Numbered from the stretch's first letter, positions 37,200-50,625 are shown. The stretch: DNA of 64,000 nt from Henckelia pumila (GCF_033568475.1 NC_133121.1:191916664-191980663); one strand, 5' to 3'. Made by a program: numbers and translations. The notes: generated by a model not told the origin, from the letters alone.

Positions 37200-38750
37200 A
37201 TATTGTTTCATTGGGTTTTTAGTATGGTATAATATTTCAATTTGTCACCAGCTTGTTTTTGCATTTCAAGCAGTTTATCTGGTGAAATAGAAGACTTATT
37301 CCAACAATTGACTAAGTTCATCAAACTTTGATTCTCTGATATTATAACTCATGTTGGTGTTCTCATTCTTTAGCATACCCATACGAGCCTTCAGACTGTC
37401 ACACTCATTGAATTGATCACAGTTCAACTTGTCCAACTTATCTGATAGTTTCTTTCTTTCTTCTTTGACATCTTCGAACTATTGAGACAATCTCTTGTGC
37501 TCTATTATCATGTCATTGAGTGTAGTGATAAGACCATCTTGTGTAATTTTATCAGAGCTAAAATCAAATACCTCCTCATCTACAATGGTTTCCAGTTTAG
37601 CATCAACTATTAAGTATTTGGTAGGTTCTTCATCACTTAAGTTGATGCACTTTTTGAGCTGGACGTTTCAGTATCTGATCAGCCCATTTGCTTCTGTTTT
37701 CTTCCACCATCAAGGCTTTCTATTTTTCTTTCTTTTGAATGATCTTATTTCTTCTTTGGAACATCTAGAAGGTTTCTTCTCATATTTCTTTGGTCTGGTG
37801 CAATCAACTATAGAGTGTCATGTTCATCCACAGTTGTAACATGCTTGATTATCCCCCACTTGTTCTTTTTTGTATGAGCTTTTTCTTGTTGAATCCTTGA
37901 AAGTTTTTGTGGTTCTTCCTCATAAAATTTCCAAATTTATTCACACACAATGACATTGTATCATTGCTCAATTGTTATGCTAATTTTGATGATGATGACT
38001 CTTATGTAGTTGCAAGGGCCTTTGTTGCTTGTGGGACGATTGATTCTTTTCAATTCGAGCTCCTTGATCAAGTTCTTAGGCTTTTAAATCAGCAAATAGA
38101 TCGTGCAGTTCAATTTTGTTGACGTTCTTTGACTCTCTCATGGCATTAGTCTTTACATCTCATTTTTTTTTGGGCAAAGCTCTCATTACTTTTAGAGCTA
38201 TTTCTTTATTGTTGTAACTCTTACCCAAGACAACCAATTTAATAATGATGCAGCTGAATCTTTAATAAAATTCATTAATTGTTTTTCCATATTTTATCTT
38301 GATGCTATCAAACTTTTTTATAACCACTATCAGTTTGTTCTATGGTCTGGTCATTTGCCTCACATAATTGTGTGATCTTTCCAAATTTCTTTTGTTGTTG
38401 TACATGTTTTGATCTAGCAAAATATGTTTTTATCCAGAGTTTTGTACATTAATTTTTTTTTGCAGTTTTTATCTAGATTGACTTACTTTTTATCTTCAAT
38501 GGTCCATTCTTGTCTTAGTTTCTCAATCATTTAAGGAGCACCTTCTGAAATGGCTACATAAATACTAGCTTTTAAAATCTTCACTGGTCCATCAATTATG
38601 ATGTACCATATATCATCATCTTGTGCTAACAAATGAGATGACACACAAATTTTTCAATCATCATATTCTTCTTTGGAGAATATAGGTATTTTGTTGATAG
38701 TAATCAAATATGCAACTCAAGTTAAGCAAAAAATTTTCCCTGACACCACT
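37200..38750 (-). pseudogene. Decayed copia (SIRE-type) gag, element J
   Basis: The minus strand reads in broken frames through typical copia gag: a segment around 38160-38340 ending ALKVMRALPKK, then ESKNVNKIELHDLFADLKA near 38085-38145. Next comes an EQLSNDxxSL-like segment and MRKNHKNFQGFNKKK near 37890-37960, and a zinc knuckle near 37810-37850 with stops inside. Many in-frame stops and indels. Older than element F by appearance. Confidence 0.75.
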
Positions 38751-39830
38751 TGCTAGGTTCAAAAAATGTATTTAGAGGGGGTGAATAAATGAACTTTGTG
38801 ACAATTAAGCTGAGTTACCAGCTTGAAAGTGTATTTTGCTTAACATATAAATTGGTGCAAGAATTGAGCTGATCAGTGCAGAAAAATTTTGCAACAAAAG
38901 TTGAGCTGACAGTAAAATGAACTTAAATGCAATAAATATAAGAACACGATGATTTTATGGAAGTTCTAAGAATAAGATTCTACGTCTTCCTTCTTTGATT
39001 TCCAGAAGAATTTTCACTAGAAGACTTTAATTTATACAACTGCTTGTACAAACCCAATGCAACCGAATCACGATTAGCACTCCTAGAATCTTTCTACCCA
39101 GAACAATTTCTGATAGAAATATAATAATAACAATGACTTCAATCCTCAAAGCTTTTTAAACTTTAAGTGTTACACAGTTGATCTAGAATTGATATGATAT
39201 CACAGAATCACAATGAGAGTATGATGGCATCTATTTGAGCTGGATTCTTTCGAATAGCTTTAAACTTGGTATGAGAACTTTGTAGAGAATTCTTGATTAT
39301 TCTTTTCCATTCTTGATATTCAAGCATTTATTGATAGGAATCCAACGTCCATAAAAATAGCCAGTGTAAATTTATCCCAAATTAATAGCCGACATTTACG
39401 TAAAGCATGCCACGTGTCTTTGTCTTCTTTTCAAAAATAGTACTGTGTCTCGGGCTATTTGTACTATAGCTATATACGAAAATCAGCGGTACTATTCAAG
39501 CTTTGTATTTATTTCGAACTAATCAGATCACTTTTGAAGTTTGAATGATCAATATTTCAAATTGCTCCATTTCATCTTTGAATAAGTAGAACTAGTTTTG
39601 ATTGATTATGCTAAATGTACTTGGTCAAATTAGTTCAAACTTTATAGATCAATTTCCCTTTTCCGGATAAATTTTCTTAGCATATCACTTTTTAGTCCAA
39701 ATAAATTTTAGTATATTGTATTTGATGTTTAGAATTCATTTTGATCTGCTTTCTTCAAGATCAGTTTTTTTTTCTTTGCTTTTGTCTTTGTCCAAATCAC
39801 TTTGTCGTCACCAGAAGTCCAGAACTTATA
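38751..39830 (-). mobile_element. Element J 5' LTR (right end approximate)
   Basis: Begins TGCTAGGTTC at 38751, next to a PBS-like TGGTGTCAGGG on the minus strand (38739-38749, diverged from the usual Met-tRNA site). It shares 'gagggggtgaata' and 'ttcactagaagacttt' landmarks with the LTR copies at 51528 and 52605. The far end is not sharply defined. Confidence 0.6.
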
Positions 39831-41035
39831 TTTTTGCATAATAAATCTTATATCATAATTTTAAAAATTTCAACCTTATAAGTGAAATAATTCAAACATA
39901 TATAAAATATACACAATTTAAATACAAATACAATCAAGTAATTTAATTTATTTTTATTCTATGTGAATTCTTGTCAAATTAGGCGATTATCGATTCAACA
40001 TCTATTAAATCGGCAAGCTAAAGAATATGTCGGTCAATTCGTACGATAAAGTTAAGAATCATTTGCATAAACTTGGTCGATTGTAAACCTAAAAGAAACA
40101 AGTTGAATCATATTTTTTAGTTTTGAATTGGTCCCTTGTGTGTTACTCGTCTTTTAAATCTGGAAACATTTTTTACATTTCATATATTTTTATAGATTGA
40201 ATGAGAATTAATTCTTTTCAAATTGAATAAATACACAATATCACTCATGTAAGTATTATTAATTGAAACATTTAGATGAAGTATTAGATTTTTTTATTCT
40301 TAAAATAAGAAATAAACCAAGTTTGATCCCTGAGTGATAAATGAAATATTTAAATAAAGTTATAACTGCTACAATGAAATATTGCATTTACATGAATTTA
40401 TCATATTGTAGTTTTGCAACTAAAAGACCAAGAAAGTTTCCCATCCATGATTTTTATATCATATTAAAAATAAATATTTTTCATTATTTTGAGTTTTTCT
40501 TTATTATATATAAAAATCATTATGGATAAATTGAATTTGAAAATTTCTTATATCAGTATTCAGTACTCTTAGTGTGTCTAAATCAAAGTAATGAAAAACT
40601 ACAAAACATATTTATTCATCTTTAATAATGTACACAAATTATATAGTGAAGATATATGTCGATTAAGACAATGAATATAGATAACAAAAACAATAAATGA
40701 AAATATTTTCTAGATGCGAATATATATATATTTTTTTTAAATTTTTTTCCACTGAGATAGAGAAGATAAAGGAGAAATAAAAAAAATACGAACTCTTTTG
40801 GGTCACATGAAAAAATTGAAAGGGATGAAGAAGTATCGTTTTTCATACCGTGAGCATTCAGAATTCAAAATTAAATGTATTATATTAGAAAGTTATATGA
40901 ACTATTCAAACTTTATAAATGTAATGGATTTTTCTAAAATATAAAGATGCACAAATTGTTCCATTAAGATATATAAACAATTAAGAAAGTCAAAGATATT
41001 ATTATCCGGAGATAACCAATCTGGCATTAATAGTC
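39831..41035 (+). other. AT-rich intergenic DNA
   Basis: I see no gene, terminal repeat or tandem array here. Confidence 0.5.
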
Positions 41036-41038
41036 TAA

Positions 41039-41444
41039 CACAGTGTTTGGTATAAAGGATTAGGTAGGTTTGTGTGTGATTTTTTATTAATCCATTGTTT
41101 GGTAGAATTTTTATTAAAACAAGTTAATCTAACCTAGAAAGGATAAAGTTGTTTTATAGTAGGTTAACTAAACCCTCCTCTCACTCTAGTATTATTTATC
41201 CTTGTTTTTATCTTACTCATAAATTTCATAATTACCCTTTCCCTCCAATCTAAAAATCACCCATCCAATAAAATATAAATGGTATTTTTGGCAAAAAATT
41301 TAAACCATTATTTAATCTTATTCCTAAAAATCAAACCAAACACAATACTATTTTTAACACAAATTATCAATCCTTATTTATTATTTTTTTTATCATTCAT
41401 TTAATAATCATTCAATAATCCTATCAATTAAACCAAACACTGCG
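41039..41444 (+). mobile_element. Tourist-like MITE (PIF/Harbinger type)
   Basis: 406 bases flanked by TAA on both sides (41036-41038, 41445-41447). Terminal repeats are CACAGTGTTTGGTATAA and, from the right, CGCAGTGTTTGGTTTAA. The TGTTTGG core and TAA target match the Harbinger element at 32508-36863. No coding sequence. Confidence 0.88.
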
Positions 41445-41447
41445 TAA

Positions 41448-41920
41448 TTGTGTTCATTACGCTTAGGAATACTTAATATATCATAATAAAATAGGTGTCA
41501 TAAGGCAAAAAGATATTTATTTCCAAAAACATTATCATCATCATCATCATTATTATAACTTGCAAATAAATGAGAACATTCAATCAATAAATTTTTTTAT
41601 CAGTATGATAATACTTTTATTTGTTGATAGATTTTATAATAATATGAAATTCATATGTTATTAAATATAGGTCTCTAATAAATTAAATGTGACTATGAAA
41701 GTACAAACATCCAGTAGCAATTTTTTTACTATACAAAAAAGAAAATAGTCAACATAATTGTAAATAAAAATATGCAGATCATTTATTGACCAAAAAAAAT
41801 TTAATAATTGAAGAAAATACGAAAATACATGCATTTGTTGAGAGACAATATGAGAAAAGAAAACGATACGATACGATAATAACAGAAACGAGAAAACATT
41901 GAGTAGTCCAAATATTTTCA
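41448..41920 (+). other. AT-rich intergenic DNA
   Basis: Includes a short (atc)n tract near 41536-41551. Nothing else is seen. Confidence 0.5.
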
Positions 41921-42598
41921 ATTTTTTTTTAAAAAAACATGTTTTTATTCAAACCGTCCCAAATAGCGACAGTTTTGCGTCCAACCGTCACAAAAATTAG
42001 AAATAGTTTGAACAACCATTCTCCAAGTAGATTCGTCCACACTATTCAATTTTGTGACGGTTTTAGTAAGTCGTCCCAAATTACGACGGATTGCTAAAAC
42101 CGTCCCAAATAGCGATCGTTTTTGTGGCAAATCGTCAAAAAATTTAGAAATGGTTTTTAAACCGTCCCAAAAATTTGTGATGGCTTACGTAAAACCGTCA
42201 AAAATAGCAACAGTTTGTTTCAAAACCATCGCTAAAATTTGTGACGGTTTATTCAAAACTGTCCTTAATTTGTATTAAAAAACCCGGTTCAAATATTCAA
42301 AGACGGCGCATTAAAAAATCGTCATTATTAGCGATGATTTTAACCCGAACTGTCACAATTAGCGACGGTTTTATCCTAAACTGTCACAATTAGAAACGGT
42401 TTTACCCTGAACGATCACAAATATTTTTGACGATTTTGAGTAAACCGTCACAAATAGCGACAATTTATTCAAACGGTCCCAAACAGCGACGATTTTATTC
42501 AAAACGTCTTTAATAGTGACGACTTTCTAATAAACCGTCGCAATTATTAGGGACGGTTTGTTAAAAAGAATCACAAAACTCCGTGTTTTTTTACTGTG
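41921..42598 (+). mobile_element. CACTA-like MITE or end fragment with AACCGTC repeat array
   Basis: About 18 copies, in both orientations, of aaaccgtcgcaaatagcgac-like units. The right end reads gtttttttactgtg, i.e. CACAGTAAAAAAAC inward, close to a CACTA terminus; the left end is degenerate. No coding frame. The array is a different sequence from the one at 28655. Confidence 0.65.
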
Positions 42599-42670
42599 AG
42601 TAATTAACATTAATTGTCAAAATTTACAATATTATTGTCATTATCTTTTGTTGAGTTAATTAATTTTGGA

Positions 42671-42840
42671 GCAAGTCTCTTGTGAGACGGGATCTCTCGG
42701 ATCTTTATTTATGAGACGAGTAAATTCTGTTCATATTTACAAATAAAAATAATACTTTTGACATAAAAATTAATAATTTTTCATGAGTGACACGAATAGG
42801 AAATATGTTTTCCAAAATTAACTTGTGAAACCGTCTCACA
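42671..42840 (+). repeat. GTCTCAC-ended small repeat (MITE-like), copy 1
   Basis: Starts agtctcttgtgagacgg and ends gtgaaaccgtctcaca, so both ends carry inverted gtctcac/gtgagac motifs. Related copies are at 50626-50778 and, inverted and partial, at 49939-50030. Confidence 0.65.
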
Positions 42841-42956
42841 TTATCTTTTTGTTATAATTTTTGAATTCTAATTATTATAACGTTTGTTTCCTACGTGTAA
42901 TGCATGTGCATAATTTCTAATTTTATTATATATATGGGCTTTGGAACACAGACTTA

Positions 42957-43001
42957 GAAGATGAGATCACAACAAATAGAAGATGAGATCACAACAAATA
43001 G
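42957..43001 (+). repeat. Tandem duplication of a 22-base unit
   Basis: aagatgagatcacaacaaat occurs twice in direct succession, followed both times by ag. Confidence 0.9.
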
Positions 43002-43262
43002 GTGTTTTCAAAGGATTCGCAAAATCAAAATTTTCCTTAAAAAAAATGTGACTAAAAAAAAAAGTAAAATTTTGTCGTTTCGTAATTAACATTTAACACC
43101 ACTAGATTGGCCGGCTATAAAAATAAATAGTCGATCCAACTATTGGGGCATTGGATCCTGTGGCTTGTCGATATATTCAAGGAAGATTTTAGTTGATTTA
43201 CCATCAAAGAATCTCAATGAATGGAATCAGTTTGCAAATCTAGAGGCATATCAAGTTATTAA

Positions 43263-43615
43263 TAGAGGTGTTACAACGGATTAATTGGCGGGCCGACCCA
43301 CAACTTGTCGTAACTCATTATTAAGCGGGTCCGGCCGGTCCATTTCTTAGACAGGTTAAGAAACACCAACCCAACCCAACCCAACCCAACCCAATCCATC
43401 TATTTTACGTGGTGGGACGAATCAACCCGGCAGACTCACGTGTAAATTGATCGGTTTTGACGGGCAAACTGGAAACCCATCACAACCCACCATTAGGCGG
43501 GGCGGGGTGGGCCGGCACATCTTTTAGACGGGTTAGAAAATTGCTAATCCAACCCACCAATTTTGTATGGCGGGACAGGTTAACCCGACCGACCTAACCC
43601 ATTTTGACACCTCTA
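43263..43615 (+). mobile_element. hAT MITE with 8-base target duplication
   Basis: 353 bases starting TAGAGGTGTTACAACGG and ending TTTTGACACCTCTA. The 8-base flanks are both gttattaa (43255-43262 and 43616-43623). The inside is GC-rich with repeated cggcc and ggttaa-type pieces plus an (aaccc)n tract near 43370-43392. Confidence 0.92.
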
Positions 43616-43623
43616 GTTATTAA

Positions 43624-44508
43624 TTAACTGACTGACATGGATAGTTGTTACTGTGTTAGGAGCAAGTAGCAAAATAACTTTAGGTCAAATTAAAAAATGA
43701 GCATTTCATGTGCATTTGATACACTCAAATACTTTCTAAAAAAAAAAAAAAAGATACACTCAAATACGGAAGTTATTTTTAAAATTGAACTTTAACCAAG
43801 GTTACTCGAACCAATACCTCCAGGCCCAAAAAAAAAAAAATTAGAAAAAGAGGAAAAAGCATAAGATAGTACGTATGAGGCATGCCTAGTTTATAAAATT
43901 ACATCATAGAACGCAAGAACGAGCCTAAATCATCGAGTCTAACAAGAGCACGAACATGGAGTTACCGTAATTTTTTTGATGAAACCAGTGACACGAAATT
44001 CGGATATTTTTAATAATGGTGCGGTCAAATTACGGAATTAATTAACCAAAAGTGGAGCTAATCACATGTAGGGGTGAGTTATTTAAATGACTACTTCGAT
44101 GAAAGATAAGTTAATTTCGAATATGTCAATGCTTTGTACAAGTCAATGGCTCTTGGTTTTTTGTGCCATTTTCATTATTTACTCAATGGCCTGCTGTTCT
44201 ATCCACAAATTCTCTTGTTTTGTGAGTTAAGATTTTAAAAAATGATTCATGCCAAATAGACCAAGAATGAGATACAAGAACATGTGACAAATTTTACGCG
44301 GGTCGGAACTTTTTAAAGTTTTGGATCTTTTCTCCCTTGTTTATCTTAGTACTATGAAGTGACAGCTAGCTATTGGTAGAATCATAGGAATGTTCACTGA
44401 GTCTATATTAGTGGATAGACATTGCTTTGTGCATAGGATTCATCTGGAAACTGATGTGTCTTTGTTAATGATTGGGGAACTGAGAAACTCTTGGTTGACA
44501 AAAAAAGA
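43624..44508 (+). promoter_or_regulatory. Upstream region of the ALA gene
   Basis: No other gene is present. The last 100 bases before the ATG contain an upstream ATG (44468) whose frame overlaps the main start. A promoter must lie here, but I cannot place a TATA box with confidence. Confidence 0.4.
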
Positions 44509-47500
44509 ATGGCTCGTTCGTCCAGGAGAAGAAAGCAGCAACTGAAATGGAGCAAGCTGTATACTTTTGTGTGCTTGCGGCCACGCGCTGCTGATTCGGA
44601 GCCTGCTCAGAGTGTTCTTGGTCATCCGGGATTTTCGCGATTAGTTTTCTGCAATGAGCCTCATGTTCACAAGAGAAAACCTTACAAGTATCCTAATAAC
44701 TATGTCTCCACAACAAAATACAATGTTCTTACCTTTCTGCCAAGAGCACTTTTCGAGCAGTTTCGCAGGGTGGCTAATCTGTATTTTCTCCTGGCAGCAG
44801 CTCTGTCAGTTACTAAATTTGCGCCTTTTCATTATGTGACTGTGATTGTTCCTCTTGTTTTTGTGGTCGGGATTAGCATGCTCAAAGAAGCCGTCGAAGA
44901 TTGGCGTAGGTTTTTACAGGCACAGTGAGAAAACTCTATTCTGTTTTTAGTTTTGGGTATCAATCATGAACTTACAATGGCACATTGTGCTGATATTATT
45001 TTTATGCTGCAGGACAGAAACGTGAACTCGCGAAAAGTGAAGGTTCACGTAGGGAATGGTCTGTTTGTGCAGAAAACTTGGGAATCATTACTGGTGGGAG
45101 ATGTAGTCAAAGTCACCAAGAATGAGTATTTTCCAAGTGATCTTCTTTTGTTATCTTCTAGCTATGAGGATGGTCTATGCTATGTTGAGACCATGAATCT
45201 CGATGGAGAGACCAATCTCAAAGCTAAGAGAAGCTTAGAAGCCACTCTGGATCTAGATGAGGATGCAGAATTCGGCGAATTCAAAGCAACAATACGTTGT
45301 GAGGATCCGAATCCAAGTCTTTACACTTTTGTGGGCAATTTTGAGCAACAAAGTGAATGCTATCCCCTGAGTCCATGCCAAGTTCTCCTAAGAGACTCTA
45401 AGCTTCAAAATACAGATTATGTCTACGGAGTTGTGATCTTTAGCGGTCCAGATACCAAAGCAGTCCGGAATTCCACGAGATGTCCATCAAAACGGAGTAG
45501 AGTAGAAAGAAAGATGGACCATGTCATATATCTGCTTTTTGCTATGATGATTTTGATTTCATTAATCTCTGCAATCGGGAGTGCATCGATTACAGGATCC
45601 GAAAGTCACAAGAGATGGTACTTTCGGTTGCATGACAATGTCGATGTTCTTTTCAATCCTACAGATCCCATCTCCTCAGGCTTTGTGCAATTTGTTAGGT
45701 GCCTTGTGTTGTATGGCTACTTGATCCCAATATCTCTTTATGTGTCCATTGAAATTGTCAAGGTTTTACAAGCTTTGCTAATAAACAAGGATCTTCATAT
45801 GTATGATGAAGAAACAGGCAAGGCAGTTGAAACTCGAACTTCCAACATAAACGAGGAACTTGGGCAGGTAGAAATTATTCTATCAGATAAAACTGGTACC
45901 TTAACTTGCAACCAGATGGAATTCAGGAAATGTTCGATTGAAGGGATTTCTTATGGCGGTGAAGGGACACAGGTTGACCTTGCAGCATCTCGACGAATGA
46001 ACATTGATGTGGAGAGATATAGGTACAGCTTGGACGGATCTGATTCAACTGGTCAAAGCGTAGAGATGTTTGATCTTACCACAGCTCAGGCCGACACTGA
46101 GAAAGATGCATTAGCTTTTCATCAGGCCACAGATGATGCAAAGACAGGAACTCCAAGAATTTCTAACCCAAGGAAAGAATATGTTATCAAAGGTTTTAAC
46201 TTCAGAGACGACCGGCTCATGGACAGAATGTGGATCTATAGGTCCAATGTGTCCGACACGATCATGTTCTTCAAAGTCATGGCACTGTGCCATACGGGAA
46301 TCCCAGTTGAAGAAAACAAAAGTGGTAATTTGAAGTATGAGGCAGAATCTCCTGAAGAAGTTTCATTTCTGGCTGCAGCACAGGAATTTGGATTCAGATT
46401 TTGCCAAAGAACACAATCTACCATGGTTCTTCAAGAGCTTGATCCTTCGTCTGGAGTCGAGGTGAAAAGGTGAAACCTTCACAGAAACTCTTTCATCTTC
46501 ACACTCAATATGGGTACCTCTTTGTTTTCTTTTCTTGTTCCTACCAGAATCCATGATTTTTTAACCAGCCCATCCGCATCGTATACAGGGAATACACGCT
46601 TTTGAATCTGTTGGAATTCACTAGCTCCAGGAAGAGAATGTCAGTTATAGTAAGAAATGAAGATGAGGAGATCATTCTTTTATGTAAAGGAGCTGACGAG
46701 TGAGGTTTCCTCCTTTGGTTCGATATCACTGCATTATGTGAAACATTTAGTTCCCCTTGTTTGCTGAAGTTCCATGTTCTCATGATTCTGTTTCTTTGGA
46801 TTTTCAGTGTCATCTTTGATAGGCTGGCGGATAATGGTAGAACATATCAGCAGGCAACAGCTATTCACCTTTCAAATTATGCAGAAGACGGCTTGCGTAC
46901 TATGGTTTTTGCTTATAAAAAAGTTGGTATTTCTGATTATGAACACTGGAGCAAGGTGTTTGCTGAAGCTAAGGCAAGTATAGGTCAAGAAAGAGAAGCA
47001 TTGCTTGAGAATGTCTCCGAAATGATTGAAAAAGACTTGTTTTTACTAGGGGCTGTTGCAGTGGAAGATAAGTTGCAAAAAGGGGTATGCTATCGTTTCT
47101 TTTTATATGCGGCTGATGATTAATAAAAAAACGCTATTTTATGCTCACACTCCATAAAACAGGAGTGTAAAATTGCATAGCAGGTCGCATTGTTCATAAA
47201 ACTTTAAATTTGTGCTGTTATGTTCACTATATCAGAAATCAGAATATCTCAGAAGATATCATCTCTTCCTCGATTTCAGGTTCCTGAATGTATCGACAAG
47301 CTTGCTCAGGCAGGCCTCAAGATCTGGCTGCTAACTGGTGATAAGAAAGAAACAGCAATAAATATAGGGTGAGATTGTGGCTATATCTAGTCTTTTTTCA
47401 ATCAATTCTAATTGAAATGGCGACTTGTGGAATGCTATTCAAAGGGGAGATGGATGTATATGTTGAGTCCAGCATCTTAAGTTGACAATGAATAATTTCT

Positions 47501-49557
47501 GACATTTTTACCTTGGTACTTTATACAGCGAGACTCTTTCCTCACTTTAACTCTTCTTGCTAGTAAACTCCTGTTTTTTGTGTTACGTTTAGCCTTTAAG
47601 TTGCTAATCGACCCTTCTTTTATCCGACAGATTTTCTTGCAGTTTACTACGTCATGATATGAAACAACTGCATTTGTGTTTGAGCGAAGAATCTCAAAAG
47701 AACCATCAAGCCAAGGTGAAGAGCAGATTTAAATTTAAGATCTGCGTACCTAACGCATCATAAGAACTTTGAGAATGTGTTGAAAAGGAATTTTATGGAA
47801 TTGGGGTCAAGTATTCTCTGTTTTTTAGTTTTGCAGGATGCCAAGAAAGAAGTTTTACTCCAACTAAGCTCTTACAAAGAATTGATAATTCAAAATAAAA
47901 ATAATGGCATTCCATGTGCTTTAGCACTGGATGGAAAAGCTCTTGAAGTAAGCTTGGGTAATGATGTGAGAAACCACTTCTTCTCGACCGCGATGAACTG
48001 TGATGTGGTCATATGTTGCCGTGTATCTCCAAAACAAAAAGCCTTGGTAGTACCAGATTTTGTCTATTTGTATTTGGAAATAGTTTCTTCTTCTGGTTTA
48101 GTTGTTTCTTTGTCCTTGAAGACTTATCCAAGCCTCTTAAAGCAAGAACCTCGTTTTTGTTTTTGGAAACTTTAGATGGCAAGGATGGTAAAACAACATT
48201 CTGGAAAGACAATCCTGGCAATTGGCGATGGAGCTAATGACGTAGGCATGATTCAGGAAGCGGACATTGGAATCGGAATAAGTGGCATGGAAGGAATGCA
48301 GGTAGGAGCTCATCCTGTTTCATCACGGATATCGTGAAAGAAAAATTCTGAAGTGAAAAAGCATGTGATTTTATCTCAGGCTGTTATGGCGAGCGACTTC
48401 TCATTGCCTCAATTTCGTTTCTTGGAGAGGTTACTGATAGTTCATGGGCACTGGTGTTACAAGAGAATCTCCAATATGGTGATGTCTCTCTCTCTTGTTT
48501 AGGACAAGTTGTTGTTCATCCATTATCTATGTGTTCCCAGTCAGAGCTCTCTCTTATTTTGCTGCAGATTCTCTATTTCGTGTATAAGAACATCGTCTTT
48601 GGCCTCACGTTGTTCTACTACAATGCATTCACCGGTTTCTCGGGGCAGGATTTGTATGATGACTGGTATATGGTGATGTTCAATGTGCTCTTGACATCTT
48701 TGCCAGTTCTATCCCTAGGCGTGCTCGAACAGGACGTATCGGCAGATGTCTGTTTACAGGTAAAACCAAACCGTGACATGGGACTGCCTTAATTTGTCTT
48801 AAACCGTCCACAAGTTCAACAGAGAATCTAACTAGATTTTCCTCTTCTGCAGTTTCCTGCCCTTTATCAAGAAGGGCAAAGAAATATCTGTTTCAGTTGG
48901 ATTCGCATTGTCGGCTGGATTTCGAATGGAATTTTGGCCTCTCTAACTGCTTTTGTACTGAGCATCTCAATAATGTCCTCAGCAGCATTTGAGCGAGAGG
49001 GAAACGTAGCCGATATCGAACACATGGGCACCCTTACATACACATGCATAATTTGGACAGTCAACTGTCAGATTGCTCTTATAATTTCCCACTTCACATG
49101 GATCAGCCACTTTCTCATCTGGGGAAGCATTCTGAGCTGGTATCTCTTTCTATACTTGTACGGCATGCTCCCTCCTAGCTACTCTCGGAACGTGTTTCGT
49201 CTCTTTGTGGACGAAATCGGACCAACTCCAACGTATTGGATTGCAACATTGTTTGTATTGGTTGCTTCCCTTCTTCCATACTACACGTACGCGGTGATCC
49301 AGCGTTCGTTCTTTCCTAGGGATGATCACGTGATCCGGGAAATGAAAAACTCCGGCAAAGATGTTTTGGATACTCGAATGTGGCTAAGAGAACAAGAGAA
49401 ATCCCAGCAGCTAACTCAAACCGGGTATACTGCTAGAGTTGATGCAAGAATCAGGTACTTGAGTGAGCAAATGCACCAAAAGAAAAAAACCATACTTGTG
49501 TCTTTAACCAATAGCCCCCTGTACAAAACAGTGATGCAGAGAGACTCCATTTCTTGA
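44509..49557 (+). CDS. P4-type phospholipid-transporting ATPase (ALA flippase), 11 exons
   Basis: Membrane flippase moving phospholipids from the outer to the cytosolic leaflet, partnered in plants by ALIS proteins. Exons: 44509-44919, 45013-46469, 46589-46699, 46808-47084, 47280-47368, 47631-47715, 47837-48046, 48176-48301, 48380-48478, 48568-48759, 48853-49557. All phases agree, giving 1253 residues, the usual family length. Motifs: [16 protein letters not shown] (TM1-2), DGET at 201-204, PISL at 376-379 in TM4, phosphorylation site D429 in [19 protein letters not shown], and GDGANDVGM (D898, D902). About ten membrane helices are visible. The C-terminus ([11 protein letters not shown]) resembles the ALA4-7 group, but I do not assign a paralogue. 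Exon 1 ends at a GC donor (CAG/GCACAG), or five bases later at GTGAGA with a shifted acceptor. No frame damage: apparently functional. Confidence 0.93.
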
Positions 49558-50154
49558 TAAGCATGTCATTCATTCGGTTCATTTATTAGGTACTACATGA
49601 AATACGCGAATATCAGCAAGATCATATATAATTTTAACATTGAATTAAAAATAATGTTTTGTGGTTATAATTTTTAATGGTATATGATTAGTATAGTTTT
49701 AAATGAAAATTATTCAATGATTTGTATAAAAGGCGAGATTGCTCAGGAAAATTAGGGAAGTGAAAAGTGGTTGAATTTGAAAGTTACGTGGATGATTATA
49801 GAAGGTTTCATCAAGACACCAAATACTTAGTATTGGAAAATTAACTTCGATAAATATTAGCCGACAATATACACGCATTACGTGAGCATAATAGTGATAT
49901 ACATAAAATAATATCACAAAAAATTCTATTACACGTTTCACGAGACATTTTTATTAGACGGGTCTCTTATTCGACTCGAGACAAAAGTATTTATTTTAAT
50001 TGTAAATATGAGTCGAATCAACATGTCTAATTGGTAACAAATAATATTTTGTTGTTATAAATTTTTTTTTCATTATATATGATTAATTTAATTTATTTTG
50101 AAATGAAAGGAAAGAAAAATGTTATAATAAATACAGAAATATCTATAAACATAT
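49558..50154 (+). other. ALA 3' flank
   Basis: AT-rich. Contains aataatg-type possible poly(A) signals near 49652 and an inverted partial copy of the GTCTCAC repeat at 49939-50030. No gene. Confidence 0.5.
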
Positions 50155-50163
50155 TATTTTAAA

Positions 50164-50465
50164 GGAAAAATTGCTTTTTTGGTCATGTATGTTTGTCACT
50201 TTGCGATTTCAGTCATTTATATTTTTAGATTTCAGTTTTAGTCAACTATCTTTATTTTTTTTTGCAATTTTAGTCCTTTTTCCGACGTGGCACCAATTCA
50301 GTGCTGATGTGGAGCTGAGGTATACAGTGCCACGTAAGCATTTTTGAATAAAAAGGACCGAAATTACCAAAAATCAGAACATGTAGGATTAAAACTGAAA
50401 TATGAAAACATAGAGGACCAAAATCGCAAAATGACAAACATAATGACCAAATTTAAAGTTTTTCC
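50164..50465 (+). mobile_element. Mutator-like MITE with 9-base target duplication
   Basis: 302 bases with long inverted ends (GGAAAAATTGC... and, from the right, GGAAAAACTTT..., then both continue ttggtcat, tgtttgtca, ttttgcgat). Flanked on both sides by tattttaaa (50155-50163, 50466-50474), the 9-base duplication typical of Mutator elements. Non-coding. Confidence 0.88.
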
Positions 50466-50625
50466 TATTTTAAATTGTGCATAAGAAGAGATTAGCGATG
50501 GAAAATTAGTGAGAATTAATAAAGGTGATATAAATTGGAACGTATAAGATATTTATAGAAGGTTTCACAAACACACCAGAGTAAATAATGGGGTTTAACT
50601 TTAACATATAGTATAGAGAGATGAG

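Noticed and set aside
46111..46813. Minus-strand frames inside the ALA gene
   Set aside because: Shadows of exon 2 and its flanking introns.
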